Positions 38,480 through 50,950 of a DNA stretch of 64,000 bases are shown in pieces. Within the stretch, counting starts at the first letter, position 1, and the number at the start of each line of letters is the position of its first letter. Origin of the DNA: Solenopsis invicta (taxonomy: Eukaryota; Arthropoda; Insecta; Hymenoptera; Formicidae); contig NC_052668.1 of the NCBI RefSeq assembly GCF_016802725.1, positions 10,795,001 to 10,859,000 of the forward strand, given 5' to 3'. The translations under genes were made by a program, and so were the position numbers. A model generated the notes under the pieces. That model was not told the origin of the DNA and searched no databases. It saw only the letters and a program-made list of their open reading frames with translations.

Positions 38480-39311
38480 GTTGCGACGTACAGGCGCGTC
38501 CAGAAAGGAACTTTTTTGCGCGTACGCATTCCCTTTATCTCTGTGATTGATCTGTCTCGCGTGCGAGGGAGAGCACTCGCGAGAGGTACAGTGAAATTGA
38601 TCGTTTATCACACCAAAATGCGCACTTTGCCGTGCTCAATAATGCACGATGCACTGTACCCGAGTTTTAACCCGTCCATTTTAGGTACCGGAGGAAAATC
38701 GCGCGGCAAAACGTTCGAGAATCGAATACACGATCAAATATCTATTTCAAGCATTTGCGGATCGACGTGTCTGCTTCAAATACTTTTTAAATGATCTCTA
38801 CGTTGGGAAGAGCTTCCCTCAATCCGATTAAACGAAACCGGTTTGCAGTAAGATCTCTCCAATTTACGTATCTATTTGCATTAAAAATTATAGAGCGTAG
38901 AATGTACGGCAGTATCGAGTCTTTTACGTCGTACATTTCGACATTTGTACACGTGGAAACGTTCTATACGTTCGCCGCTCGCCCCGATGTCAAGCGAAGG
39001 ATCCACGAGTTTCAACCCGGCGAAAAGTACCTCGCCACTCTCGCGACTCGCGGTGCGCTCATTGTCTTAATTCGCGAGGCAACGTGGGACGGCGGATTAA
39101 AGTCCGTACAATAAACAGCGATGTTATCGCACGGCGTTAGCTTGTGAACGAGCGAGAGAGACGGGGAATTGGTGGTGTTTCGTCTCGGACGCGCGCGCGC
39201 GAGCGCGAAAAAGAGAGAGAGAGAGAGAAAGAAAGACAGACGCGCGCATAAGAGAAAGACAGGAAAGAGAAAGAGGGAGTGAGTCAGAAGGTATACTGGT
39301 ATAGTGTCGCG
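38480..39311 (+). promoter_or_regulatory. GC-rich upstream region of TBC1D15
   Basis: Composition rises sharply before the TBC1D15 first exon. It ends in a CG-alternating run (39189-39207) and a (GA)n run (39213-39230), typical of a broad promoter or 5' untranslated region. Frames of 92 and 107 codons on the plus strand, and 204 on the minus strand, have no family signature. Confidence 0.4.
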
Positions 39312-42300
39312 ATGTGGGACAGTTGCGATGAGAGCGAGTGCAGGGAGTTGAATTCTACGAAGACGACGGCTGATCGCGCGAGGTCCGACATGTTCGAGCC
39401 CACGGAGCAGGGAAAGGTGAGCGGGACGACTCTGCTTTTTATCCTGACGTCCGCGCGGGTCGTCTCCGAAGGACGGTGCGCCGCCGGGCGTCCAAGCGTG
39501 TGTTCGTGTTTCGCGTGCAATTTGCACGGGATGACGTTCACTCGAGCGCACCCGCCTACATATACTAACACCCGTGCGTCGCGTGATTCGACAAGCATGG
39601 AAATTCCGACGTTCCGCGTGCGACAACTGGGTCTTCGGTCGTGACTGAGAACGCCCGGTGTTCGATTTAGGACCTCACTCTCCGATGTTTTTTTTAGTTT
39701 TGGCGGAGAGGTTAGGTTCACAACTTTCGGCATTTCGCGAATGATCAACACGCACTGCAATCCTCAGTCTTGCAAGGAAAAATACGCACGAGTGATTCGT
39801 TCCTCGAAACTAAGGATACATTGTATATTTGATGTTTCACTGTCTGTTTATAACTATAAATAATGTTCGCGATTTGTTGTTGATCATTGGCTTTGATTAC
39901 GACACGTCGGCAGTTACATTTGGACCTGAGATTCTACCTTTAAAGATAGAGCTGTCTGTAGTTATTACTTCTATATATTACCTCTTGCAAATCACTGATC
40001 TATCATTAATTCTGTTGATACTAGGATCTCTGCATCCATACGGGCGTTGTACTTCGTGGAGCAAATGCCAGAGAAGACGAGGTCCATAGTTCAGGAACGC
40101 TGAATATTGTGGAATATGTAAGATTTATTACATCGTTAGATTGTTATTCCAATTGATATTATACATTGATTGCAATTGATATTTTTTCACAATAGAGTTT
40201 CGGCAAATGCATAGAATGGAAGCCTGTAGAAGACTCGGTAGTATCAGAGTGTCAAGATCAAGATCCAGAATGGTCCTTAGTGGATACACATACGAGAAGG
40301 ACTCGCACAAACTCGGAGGGTCCGGACTCCCTTGGACGTACGAGAACCGTTAAAATATTGTTTTCCGATTTAAAGTCGTTTCGCGTGAATCATGGTGGAC
40401 AGCAGCTCATATTTATGCAGAGAGATGGTACCACCTATGTTGCCTTCTTTCAGTTAGCTAACGCTGAAAGTTTTATTAATTCGCTGAAAGGATTTATTAA
40501 ATTTGTAAAATCACGCTCGGACAAGAATTTGTATTTGGTGCTGGACGAAGTTGAGACTGTATTAAAAAAATCTTTTGCCGAATTGGATTTGTTTCAAGAG
40601 AACACTTCTGATTATGTATGGAAATTTGTGAAAAATTTACATAATCGTCCTTATGAAACTACAATGGAAGCATTCAGCAAACTAGCAGATATCTGGTGTA
40701 AGTGGATAGATTGATGATCTGTAATCAATACACATTACTTATTAATTTGATAAATCTAAATAGTTTTATATATGTATTCATAATGCAGTGTATAAAGAGC
40801 CAGTGAAACGACCTGTTGAAGAAGCAGTTGCCGACTTGTTAAATCAGTCTCTTACGATCGAACCTCATCCACGTGTATCTGTATCTATAGGATCTGGAGA
40901 AGAATACGAAGTGATTGGAGTCGGAGTAGACCTACCTCCACGTCCACCATGTCCACGAGGTAATACATTAACATATAAATTTATATATAAATTTTTTTAT
41001 AGCATGTATAATTACAGCTAGAGATGAAAATGACCCAATCTAATAGTAACTTACTGATAAATTACGATAAATTATCCGATTATTTTAAAAAGCTGATCAA
41101 ATAATTTAGAAATTTCAGAAATGACAATTTTGAAGTTTGAAAAAAAGCTTAAAAGGAACATTTAGTCTTTAACATGAATAAATCACTTTATTTAACTTAT
41201 ATTCTTCATAAAATATTTTAATACTATAATTTATACACTGCATATAGCATGTAGGAATTAGATAACTAGTTATATAGTGAAACTTTAAATAAAAAGTTTT
41301 TATTAGAATTTTCAAAACAAAAAATATGAAAGTGCAGTATAGTTTTTAATTTATATTTTTTATGCCATCATACTTTACAAGCTTACAGCATTTTTATTTA
41401 TTACTTTAATGTTTTAATAATATCTATGATATGTTGGGAATTATACATAATGGCCAATCGATATGTATAATACCTATTTTGTTTGGTCAAAATAAATTAA
41501 TAGAAAAAAATTAATCAAATTTTCCAGTTCTTTTGTATATTTTCGAATACTAAATAGTCATTTTATATAAATTATCTTGTTTGATTTTCCCAATAATCTT
41601 GGTTTGAAAATCTAATCTACAGGGTCTATAATGCATTATTACAGCCTATTACAATGTAATGATGCTGCAATAAACCACTCAAAGAAGAGAAAACTATATA
41701 TTCTCTTTTTTCACATTAATTGTGTTTGGATTAAATTACATCTTTCGCGTTGAAAAGTATAGATGGATGTTGAAAGGTTCCTTACAGGAGGGTTACACAC
41801 GAAAGATGTAACTTAACCCAAACACAATTTGTTTCAAATCTGAAATGATAACAGTCAATTGAAACGTCAACATCAACGTGATCAATCGTAACAAAAATTC
41901 TGGCCTCCCCATAGGGAGGGTGGAAATACTCCACCATCCGCATGTACTTTGCAGTATGAACCAAAATAAACAGACATCCATATTAGTTGGCCATTATTTA
42001 TAATTATTTGAATTAGTCAGATTACTCATAACATATATAAATTTTTCTATAGCATGTATAATTATACAGAGAAAGATTACATATATTTTGTATTTAAACA
42101 AAAATTATAATTCTATCAGGAGCGCCGTTAACACAAGAACAGTGGGAAAAATGTAAAGATAGAGAAGGAAGAATCACTGATCCCGAAGCTATCAAAGAAA
42201 TTATCTTTCGAGGGGTACATGTCTAAATATTTTTATAATATATGTATATATATAATATATGTAGAATACAATTTTTTAATGACCTATTTATATTAATTTT

Positions 42301-43579
42301 AGGGTATTTGTCCATCACTGCGTTTTGAAGTATGGAAATTTTTATTGAATTACTATCCATGGAAGTCGACACATAACGAAAGATTAGAACTTAAGAGAAA
42401 AAAGACTGACGAATATTTCACAATGAAATTACAATGGCGTACATTTACAACCGCGCAAGAAAGTCGATTTTCTGATTATAGGGAGCGAAAAAGTTTGATA
42501 GGTAATGCAATAAGATTAAGATTTTTATAGGAATAATTGTGTTTTTATATTTTGGAATAAGAATTAAATTTTTTAATGTTATTCCAGAAAAGGATGTTAA
42601 TAGAACAGATAGAACACATCCATATTATGCGGGGGATAATAACCCACACTTGGAACAATTATACGACATACTCATGACGTATATAATGTACAATTTCGAT
42701 TTAGGATACGTTCAGGGTATGAGCGATCTTCTTAGTCCTATCTTATTTTTAATGGATAATGAGGTGGATGCGTTTTGGTGTTTCGTTGGATTCATGGATA
42801 AAGTGGTAAGTGTAACGTTTTTCTGTGAAATAATGTTGTACTGTAAATAATACGAATGCAAATATTTTGTTATTTTGAAACAGAGCACTAATTTCGAGAT
42901 GGATCAAAAAGGCATGAAAGCACAATTGTGCCAATTGTACACGTTATTGTGCACTACGGAACCGCAACTGGCATACTACCTGAATAGACACGATTCCGGC
43001 AATATGTTCTTTTGCTTTCGATGGTTGTTAGTATTATTCAAACGAGAATTTAGTGCGATCGACATATTGAAATTATGGGAGATACTATGGACCGATCTAC
43101 CCTGCAAAAATTTTCATTTGCTTGTATGTGCAGCTATTTTGGACACAGAGAAGAATATTTTAATAGAGAACAATTACGGATTTACGGAAATTTTAAAGGT
43201 AACGTTTTAAAACCTTTTTTTTCTTTAGATGACAAGATTATTTAAATTTAATACCTTGTAATGCTATTGTTTGCAGCATATAAACGATTTGTCACTTCAT
43301 ATCGAATTACCTTGGACAATTTCTAAGGCGGAAGGTATTTACTATCAGCTGATGTCTGTGGAACATCAGATTCCCGATGACGTGCGTGTAATTATCGGAT
43401 TAGAGCCATTGCATAAATCATCGTCGACGAATGGCAGCGATGATGAGGCATCTAGTAATAATGCCCGAGCTAATGGGCCTCGTAATAATTCGAGAAGAAA
43501 TAGTTCGAGCAGCGCCAATGTTAAATTAGGAGATGACGAAGTATCGTTTGAACGCGGATTGAACATGTCGTATATGTGA
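39312..43579 (+). CDS. TBC1D15: TBC1 domain family member 15/17 (Rab GTPase-activating protein)
   Basis: Nine coding exons: 39312-39416, 40025-40117, 40196-40697, 40789-40959, 42120-42214, 42303-42501, 42588-42805, 42884-43198, 43277-43579. Every junction is GT-AG and in phase. The total is 2001 nt (666 residues); starting at the in-frame ATG at 39390 instead gives 640. The N-terminal half is the Rab-binding region of the TBC1D15/17 family. The TBC domain runs from about residue 322 to 560. It has the arginine finger in IEKDVNR (R394) and the glutamine finger in YVQGMSD (Q431), both needed for dual-finger catalysis, so the enzyme should be active. Family members act on Rab7 and related Rabs in late endosomes and on mitochondria during mitophagy. 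The tail is rich in serine and asparagine. Polyadenylation signals AATAAA occur near 44108 and 44211. Confidence 0.96.
40960..42119 (+). other. TBC1D15 intron 4 with an inverted repeat
   Basis: The largest intron apart from the first. It contains an imperfect inverted repeat of about 30 bp arms: ATTGTGTTTGGATTAAATTA (41718-41747) against the complement of 41800-41829, with a 52 bp spacer. Further on, GGTGGAAATACTCCACC is a short palindrome. This may be a small MITE. There is no alternative exon evident. Confidence 0.6.
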
Positions 43580-45186
43580 GGGCAGGATTGGACCTTTATA
43601 ATCATTAATAGAAAACTGAAAGTCTACATAACAGAGAATAAGATATCTTTATCTCTTCAAGAACGAAAGTCACATATTGTCTAATAGTTTGAAAATGTAG
43701 TTGATCTTATACTTTAAAGATATTATTGACAATAATTTCCAAGAATGGCTTTCAGTGAACATCGATATTTCAAGGCATAAACGATAGGAAGCACGTTCCT
43801 AAACGTACATCGAGCAGATTTCTATTAATTGAGTAGTAGATACAATTATTTTTCTTTTGCTTTAAACGTTGTGATTGACTGATTGTGATCGAGATTGAAA
43901 TTCTAAACCACAGAATGCAGAATGTTTCGAGAAGTAACTAATGGTAGTGTTGAATTTTTAAATATTTATGACACTGCGTGTACAGAGATGGGCAGGGATG
44001 AAGAAATTATAGTCGCTATGCATGTAAAAAGGCGCGCGGATATTTTAATGTGAAGAAGACCCCGTGACGATTGTGATGCATGACTTCCATGGATTTTTGC
44101 AGAAACAGAATAAAGATAACATCCCCAAACCTCGATATGTGTTATATATGTGTAACTTAAGTTAGTCTCTTTTCTAGATTTGTATAAAGCTTCACGATAT
44201 TACTGTACATTTTTAATAAAAATCACCTATTTAATCTTTCATATACTCCTGATGTGCAGTTTTCTTTTTCCTACTTATAATATATAATCACTTTGTCTAT
44301 AAAATAATTTAAATGTAACATTGGGAAAACATTAATATAAGAAATAAACTTACAGGCAAATATCAACTAGTATGTGTATATACACTAAATAAATATTAAC
44401 TTTTAGTATTACTTATAATTGCCAGTGATAAAAATTATATTTAGTCAATAAACTGGCAAATGTTTACTGAAACTTCTTTACAACGTTTGACCTAAGGTTC
44501 GATGGTCGTATTCTTGAATGCAAATGACTTTTGTATACAAAAGTGGCAAAATAGTCAATGGGAGAATACCATCAAATAATTTCATTGACTATTTTGTTAC
44601 TTTCATATATATATATAAGTTATTTACATGTTTTCAAGAATAAGGCCTCAAAATAAGGCTCCTTAATTAAATATTGTCATGAAACAAAATTTATTTACAT
44701 TTTGTAATTTTGTAATAAACTTTTTATATTTCTGCGTTAAATTAATAAGTATTCTGAAATGTAATTTTATGTTGAAGTCGGAAATACAATATTAAACTGT
44801 CAATTTAATATTAAATAAGCATAATATTATTTGCAATTGATTGTTAATAGAAAACCTACACAGATAAACGTTCCATGATCGGAATCAGATATATTGAAGT
44901 ATCAATTTATTAAAAAATTTTTTTTTTCAATATTTTCTTACTGATTTATATATTTATTATATTTAATATATCATTTATATTTATAATAATTTGTATTTTG
45001 TTTTTCAAAAGTAAAAAGATTAGTTTTGTTCAAGTTTTGTAATTTCGCGGTGGATGTCATGGCGTTCGGGTATGTACATACGCGGTGCACGGGACGGGTG
45101 TAAACAATGACATAACTATCAGATAGGTGTGCTCAGTTGGTCTATTCAAGTCTATTGTAACAACGAAAAATTCAGTAGACTAGAGC
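43580..45186. other. TBC1D15 3' region and Gemin8 upstream region
   Basis: The first part is TBC1D15 3' untranslated sequence up to about 44240. A perfect 14 bp inverted repeat CAAAATAGTCAATG / CATTGACTATTTTG brackets a short loop at about 44548-44602. Nothing else is seen up to the Gemin8 start. Confidence 0.55.
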
Positions 45187-45968
45187 ATGGAAATTCCCGT
45201 TACAAAACAGCGCGGGAAGTGCAAGAGGAAGCGACTTTTGAAGAAACGGCTGCGCGAACGGCTCAAGCGTAAGGTTAGGTCCGCGAAGTATCGGATGGTT
45301 GAGGTTGAGATGGTTGTCCCCGAATATAATGTCACCAATGCACGCGAGACATTAACGTCGGGCACGATGCAGGCAGAGTCTTTCTGGAAGAATTACGCGG
45401 TGGCCCAGGAATGGCAGAAGCGGTAAGTGAAGTAGATAAAGTCGGAGAGAATCGATTGTCAAAAGCCATCTCGTCGGTTTACAGACACAACATAACCTGG
45501 TGGAGATCACGTTGCGTCGCTCTCGAGCACGAGAATAAATTACTGCGCGACAAGGTTAGATTTTTAGCTCAACGTCGCGGCTATCGCGATACTCCGCAGG
45601 ATAGGTATCAGAATTACAGTGACAATAAAGCTCGGAAAGAAAATTATGCAAAGCTCGATACGAGTGATGATAATCTAGAATTCAACGTGACCGAGGACAT
45701 GCTGAACTTTTTCGAGACGAGCGAAAGGCATAAGCGGGAAATGCGGCAAAAGCGCGGATCTGGTAGGGACGTGCATGAGAATTCGGAAGAGATATCCTTT
45801 ATCGGCGCCACTGAAAGAGCCCGGATGAAAAAGGAAGAGGCCAAACTGCTCTACGGCGACGCCGGCTCCAAAATATTAACGATGGAAACCACTTTGCAAA
45901 GCATGATCGAGCGACACGAGGATACAGCAAATCCACAATATTGGCCCAATATTCCTCTTAGACCTTAG
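45187..45968 (+). CDS. GEMIN8: Gem-associated protein 8 (Gemin8), SMN complex subunit
   Basis: Two exons, 45187-45422 and 45485-45968, flank a 62 nt intron (GTAAGT...ACAG). Joined in phase they encode 239 residues, close to the vertebrate length. The N-terminus is highly basic (KCKRKRLLKKRLRERLKRK), like a nuclear localisation or RNA-contact region. The intron interrupts a conserved tryptophan-rich patch, FWKNYAVAQEWQKRH. The middle has ENVTEDMLNFFETSERHKRE-like acidic/basic helices. The C-terminus carries the family hallmark: LYGDAGSKI, then a METTLQ helix and YWPNIPLRP at the end. Gemin8 bridges SMN to the Gemin6-Gemin7-Unrip module in cytoplasmic assembly of Sm cores on snRNAs. The start is the ATG at 45187, which opens the frame in an independent promoter region. 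Confidence 0.93.
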
Positions 45969-46011
45969 ACCTTAATTAATCTAGTGCTCTATGAGATGCA
46001 ATATGTATTTT

Positions 46012-46044
46012 GAGTGTGTATGTGTGTGTGTGTGTGTGTGTGTA
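46012..46044. repeat. (TG)n microsatellite in the Gemin8 3' region
   Basis: TG run of about 30 bases shortly after the Gemin8 stop codon. Confidence 0.9.
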
Positions 46045-47049
46045 TGTTTGGTTAGTTCCTGTCGTCAGAATTGAAGGGACGATATAATCATGATGTCCAC
46101 GATGCAAAAACAATAATGGCAAAGAAACAGCGATCATCCCGATTGTGATGCATTCGATGGTTACAACAAAAAAATCAGTAACGGGTGAATACGTAAGCGG
46201 CCCCAAACAGACTCTTGATATGTGTTTTGAAAATAAACTTATGAATGTATTTTTACAAATCCGAAGCATCAAATGTTTCCTGTTTGTATTCTAAAAACTA
46301 AATCCAAAATGTCTCTGTTTTCCGTTAGTGCAAGGGACGATCAATAAACATTGTTGCCATCACTTGTATTATGAAAACCAACTAGTTTTAATATTGAAAA
46401 AAACCAGAAATAACCACTTAATTTAAAACTAACTGAAAATAACTAACATATTTCATTTATTAGTAAACATATAAAAAATAATTTTAATAAATGGATTTTT
46501 ATTATAAACTTTTATTATATAATTATTATATATACGATAATACATATTTTTATTATTTTAAAGTAATTTTTAAGATGTTACCAAGGTATGCACAAGATAT
46601 CACAAGATTGCACGGTATCGCTAATGGTTTACAACATCACAAGTGTGTAAACTACAGATTCTTAAGTTGTAATTAGATTAGAGATCGAGATTGGAAAGTA
46701 GTTTGAATGAAGCACAATTAACTAAACTTAAAGGTTGTTTTCTTTCTTCAGATTAATTAAATTCCAATCCCATTAATAATCTGTAGTCTGATTACTGTTT
46801 TACAAAATTAATAGAAAACAAACAAATGAAATGCTTTCTTAATAACTTACAAATTAAAATTTCATCCTCACCTCAGTGAGTGTTTCATTATACGACGCTT
46901 TTGTTCCTATTAAATTGATCATCACATCATTTGGCAATTCATAAGTATAACAGTCAGTTTTTAATTTACGTAGACTTGCTCTTATCACTAATATGCTATT
47001 AATCAAATTTATTTTCATACGATTTCTTGTTCCTAATTATATTCAACTG
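46045..47049. other. Gemin8 3' flank, no gene seen
   Basis: AT-rich sequence after Gemin8; an AATAAA at about 46231 could end its transcript. No further gene is supported. Confidence 0.5.
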
Positions 47050-47590
47050 GCTGAAAACACGAACAATTTCGGCATTTGAATGCGGAAGAGATGATATGCT
47101 TATAGCTACCTTCATGGTGGAAGGAATAGTATATGGGATGTTATACTTCCACCATGGCTACATCTGCTAATTCCGTGAATGGACAAGAATCACTTAAATC
47201 TTTATATGATTTTACTTTAATTCATAGTTTAAAGGTGGTACATACATGCATTCCATTTCACAAAAGTCAACTGTTTCCGATGTCTTTTTATTTCTGTGAT
47301 GTAATCTCTTATTTGGAGAAAAGGCAAAATTGATTCTTTATTGACAAGTTTTAATGCATTTTCTATTGCAAATAAAGAAGCATGCCGCAAGTGATTAATA
47401 TTATCTGACAATCTAACGAATCTATTCAAACAAGGCTATTAAAAATTTTAAGCATCTCTCTCTCATATATGATCTGCTCTTCGTTTATACCACTTAACTT
47501 AATTTCAATTTCATGTCCAAGATAAATTTTAGGAGACAAATAATCTTCAATTTTGCATATCATAGAGTCAAGTTTACCATAGTATGATAG
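47050..47590 (-). pseudogene. Decayed coding relic, family not recognised
   Basis: On the minus strand two frames continue one another after a shift near 47430. The first part reads SYYGKLDSMICKIEDYLSPK and IKLSGINEEQIIYEREMLKI; the second reads RLSDNINHLRHASLFAIENA and IRDYITEIKRHRKQ before a stop. Codon content is protein-like and unlike the AT-rich chance frames nearby. The frame shift and stops mean it is not functional. I cannot name the family. It sits at the edge of the transposon nest, so a mobile-element origin is likely. Confidence 0.35.
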
Positions 47591-48059
47591 CAAAACCAGT
47601 ATTTGAAAAATAGATTGAAGTAATTGATTAACAATAAGACCAAATTTCTTACATTATACTTGTATAAAGATCCAGTTGTAAAAATATTAAAAATATTTTT
47701 ATTAATCAAAATGAGAAATTTTCTGTTATACTTTAATTTTTGACCACACATACGCAAACGTGTTTACATTTAATTATTTCGTATAAATAAATAAAATTAC
47801 ATTGCACTCGAAAGCGCTATAAATCTCGATATCTGATACAAGCAAGTTTTTTTAACGGATAAAAGAAAAAGCCAATCAGTTGATCGATGTTAAGAAAAAA
47901 ATCGAACATCGATTAAGCATCAGAAAAAATAATCATTGAAAAACATCAATTATTAAAAAAAATACTTGGTATTTTTGGTTCATCGCCCATCCCTTGAGAC
48001 CTATCCAAGGAGAAATCGTCTCAGAATTTGATTACGAATATGTCTGTAAAAAGAACAAT

Positions 48060-48425
48060 ATTTATTCTGACTCGGTATATCCTACAGGGCACGAGAAACT
48101 CCCGGGGAGCTTATCAAATTTTTTGTAAGCTTTATTTAAACTTCCAAAGAACTCGTACGGAGCTTCCTGGACATTTCTATGTCCGCTTTTGAGAGCTCCC
48201 TGGAAGCTTTAATTAAGTTCAAATGAAGCTTTATTTAAACTTGCTGAAAGTTTTTTCTGGAAATTTCCGAAAAAGACGGTCACCCATCCAAGTCAGTAGA
48301 CCTATTCTGTAGACCTAACTTCATAACGACAATATTACCAGCTAGAGATCGGCGGATCCCGATAGCACACCATCACTCACAGCGACCGATGCCTAGAGTT
48401 TTTTCGTTGATTGGGTTACGCACAA
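48060..48425. repeat. Composite repeat with 5S-like and GATAGCAC segments
   Basis: The stretch contains two copies of AGCTTTATTTAAACTT (48124 and 48223 areas). It also has a 5S rRNA-like segment on the minus strand at 48275-48295 (TGACTTGGATGGGTGACCGTC) and a truncated copy of the GATAGCACAC element found at 50808. No coding sequence is seen. Confidence 0.5.
48275..48295 (-). repeat. 5S rRNA-like fragment
   Basis: Read on the minus strand, ACTTGGATGGGTGACCG matches the conserved 3' half of eukaryotic 5S rRNA (loop E and the C-box side of the internal promoter region). It is followed by GAAATTTCC words, also seen beside the fragment at 58272. It is too short for a functional 5S gene and suits a 5S-derived SINE or pseudogene. 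Confidence 0.5.
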
Positions 48426-50149
48426 TAAAAAATTTTATTGCTTTAGCATTTTCAAAACAAGTCATGGATTATTCGTATTTTGTGTAATTACACTTTTTCA
48501 GTATTAAGACGTAAATGTGAAAGAAAAAAATCTGTGCCCGTTATTGCGTATGATTGACAAAAAATAAACATCATAGCAAAAAGTAAACACAAAATATTTC
48601 AAATACATTCAACTGGACATGATACATTCAAAATTTTCAAAAAGAATCTTATTTATCTTACTTAAATTTCGAAGAAATGCTGAGTATCAGAAATTACTTC
48701 GATTGTCGCAAAACACATTTTTCACTATTACTTCAATATGACGCCGTTACCAACAAAACTTTGTTAGCAGCATTCTTACATTAGGACGCGTTTACAGTAT
48801 TTAAAGTAAATTTTTAATATGTACCCATAAAAAGATTTTTCGAATTGCCCCGTCTGCCGAATTGTGTCTCCCCTATTTAGTGCACTGTAAATGTCGGTAA
48901 TTTGTCGGTACTTTAGCATCTTTTTAAGAGTTACAGAATACGCCTATAGAACCGCTAACAATGTTGCTTGACTTCTATAAACTGATATCTAACTGCAAAC
49001 ACTTTGTATTAATACACATATCCTAGCGCTTGAGAGGATCTGATCCTAGAGCGCTCAATAAATGACGATATCGTCATCATCATATACATTACTTTTATTG
49101 ATTTTCACAAATGCTGTGAAATAGTACCTGAAATAACTTTTCTGTTATTTGTTTAAATAAGAATACATCTAAAAAAAGTTAATATTATACAATAATTAAA
49201 TTAAATATAAAAAATTTTTTTTAATTTTTAATTTTAGATCAATATTCCAAATAATTAATATAAAATAATTATAACGCTGAAGCTAGCAGATGAACCTAGC
49301 AAACAGCCACCGCGCGATACGCTCGACAAAGCGGTTCTTAACGGTTTTCGCTCACAGCGTCTGCTGCGCTAAAAAATTGTTCTAAGCAGATAATTTTACA
49401 GCATATATTATATACCACTAAAGAACAGTCGTACAAAGTAACATTTCAGGTTTAATAAAAAAAACATGCTAAAAACAGTATACTGAGAAAAAAGTTACGA
49501 AAAAATTATTTGTAGGAAATAAATTTATTTTACTGAAATAAATTTCTTATTTGGATACGGCGAAATAAAGTTTTATTTCTACAAAATAAATCATTAAATT
49601 AATTTTTGAAATAAGCTTTATTTATTGCAAATAATTCTTTATTTCTTCGCCATGAGTATTTAATTGTGATTATTAAATTGTATTTAATTTTTGTAAATAA
49701 ACTTATTTGTAACAAATAAATTATATTTAGTTTAATAATAGCATTTATTTTTTTTCTATTTTATTTTATTTGAATTGAAAATGTATTTTGTATAATACTA
49801 TTAAAATAAACATTTATTTGAATATACTGTGAAACATCATTTTCCTTATAGAAATTTAATACTTTCAGTAATTTAATACCGAAAGTATTAAATTGATTAG
49901 CGATTAATTATATTAAAATAAATATTTATTTTAATAGTACAAAACATGTTTTTAATATGTCACATACACACGCGCGCGCTATCGAAAGGATTGAGGCTCA
50001 TGAAAATAATAGAAGTCCTTAATTTAAATTGCGTATATATATTTCAAGTCTGCATGTGTTAAAGTCAAAAGAAAAGTACAAAATGAATCTTTTCTTATAT
50101 ACTTACAAGGAAACACAGGGAAATGTCCGCCTCAGATTGAAACGAGCTT
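48426..50149. other. AT-rich repeat-like sequence
   Basis: No gene is supported. The block at 49500-49700 is dense in AAATAAA/TTTATTT words and resembles 55040-55240 in the opposite sense. That hints that both could be outer ends of one large element enclosing the nest, but I could not show a clean terminal repeat. Confidence 0.3.
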
Positions 50150-50807
50150 TTAATATGTTGTAGTACAGATAAAAATAAGGAACACGTATTTTTTTATACG
50201 TGCCCATACGCACTTTAAGGGGGTGAAACACCCCTTTGAAGAAAATCGGTTTTTTTCTTTCGAAGCGTATACCGTCGAAATTATAAGAGATAGAAAAAAA
50301 TGTTTTAAATGAAAGTTGAATGGAAGAGTAATTTATAACAGCAAAAAGAATTTAAAAAAAAATTTTTTTTATTATTTTTTCCCACCACTTACTTATTTTT
50401 TTCAAAATTTTTCCTTTTTTTATAAGCAAAATAAAGCTTTATTACAAATTCAACGGTATATGATAAAGTTACGATACAACATTCCTATTTTCTAAAAATA
50501 ATTAAAAACCTCTCTATACGCACGATACGCGCACCCGTCCGCGCGTTTGTGCGCTACAGAAGTGACTCCCTCCGATTTGGACGTGCCTTTAACATGTTGT
50601 ACAGATTAAATAAAGGACACGTATTTTTTTACACGTGCCCTAAAACACTTTTAAGGGTGAAACCCCTTTGAAGAAAATCGGGTTTCTTTTTTCGAAGTGT
50701 ATCGTCGAAATTATAAGAGTTAGAGAAAAATGTTCTCAATGAAAGTTGAATGCATGTTTTTCTCGCATAAGATGACAAAAACATTTCGAGGACAGTTTGT
50801 GTCTAAC

Positions 50808-50950
50808 GGGCGGATTCCGATAGCACAAGGGACCGATAGCACACCACCACTCACAGCGGTCGATGACTAGAGTTTTTCCGTTGGTTGGGTTAGATAAGTC
50901 AAGATGATTGATTGGTGGGCTATTGCAACGTGCGCTATCGGATTTCGTAG
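50808..50950. mobile_element. MITE with 9 bp target duplication, inside foldback arm A
   Basis: The ends are inverted: CGGATTCCGATAGCAC and GTGCGCTATCGGATTTCG. The element is flanked by direct repeats GTGTCTAAC at 50799-50807 and 50951-50959. The paired foldback arm B carries the same flanks without the element (TGTGTCTAATATGAAAAC on its complement), giving a natural empty site. A 9 bp duplication suits a Mutator-like element. The sequence also contains GATAGCACAC, shared with 48360-48425. Confidence 0.75.

Larger units (their letters stand above)
32900..38480. other. Long AT-rich stretch without genes
   Basis: Extremely AT-rich sequence with no coding exon I can support. It holds a long (AT)n tract and two tandem repeats that are listed separately. 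Confidence 0.6.

Noticed and set aside
39012..39626. 204-codon minus-strand frame opposite TBC1D15 exon 1
   Set aside because: It runs antisense through CG and GA simple repeats and the first coding exon and has no recognisable domain.
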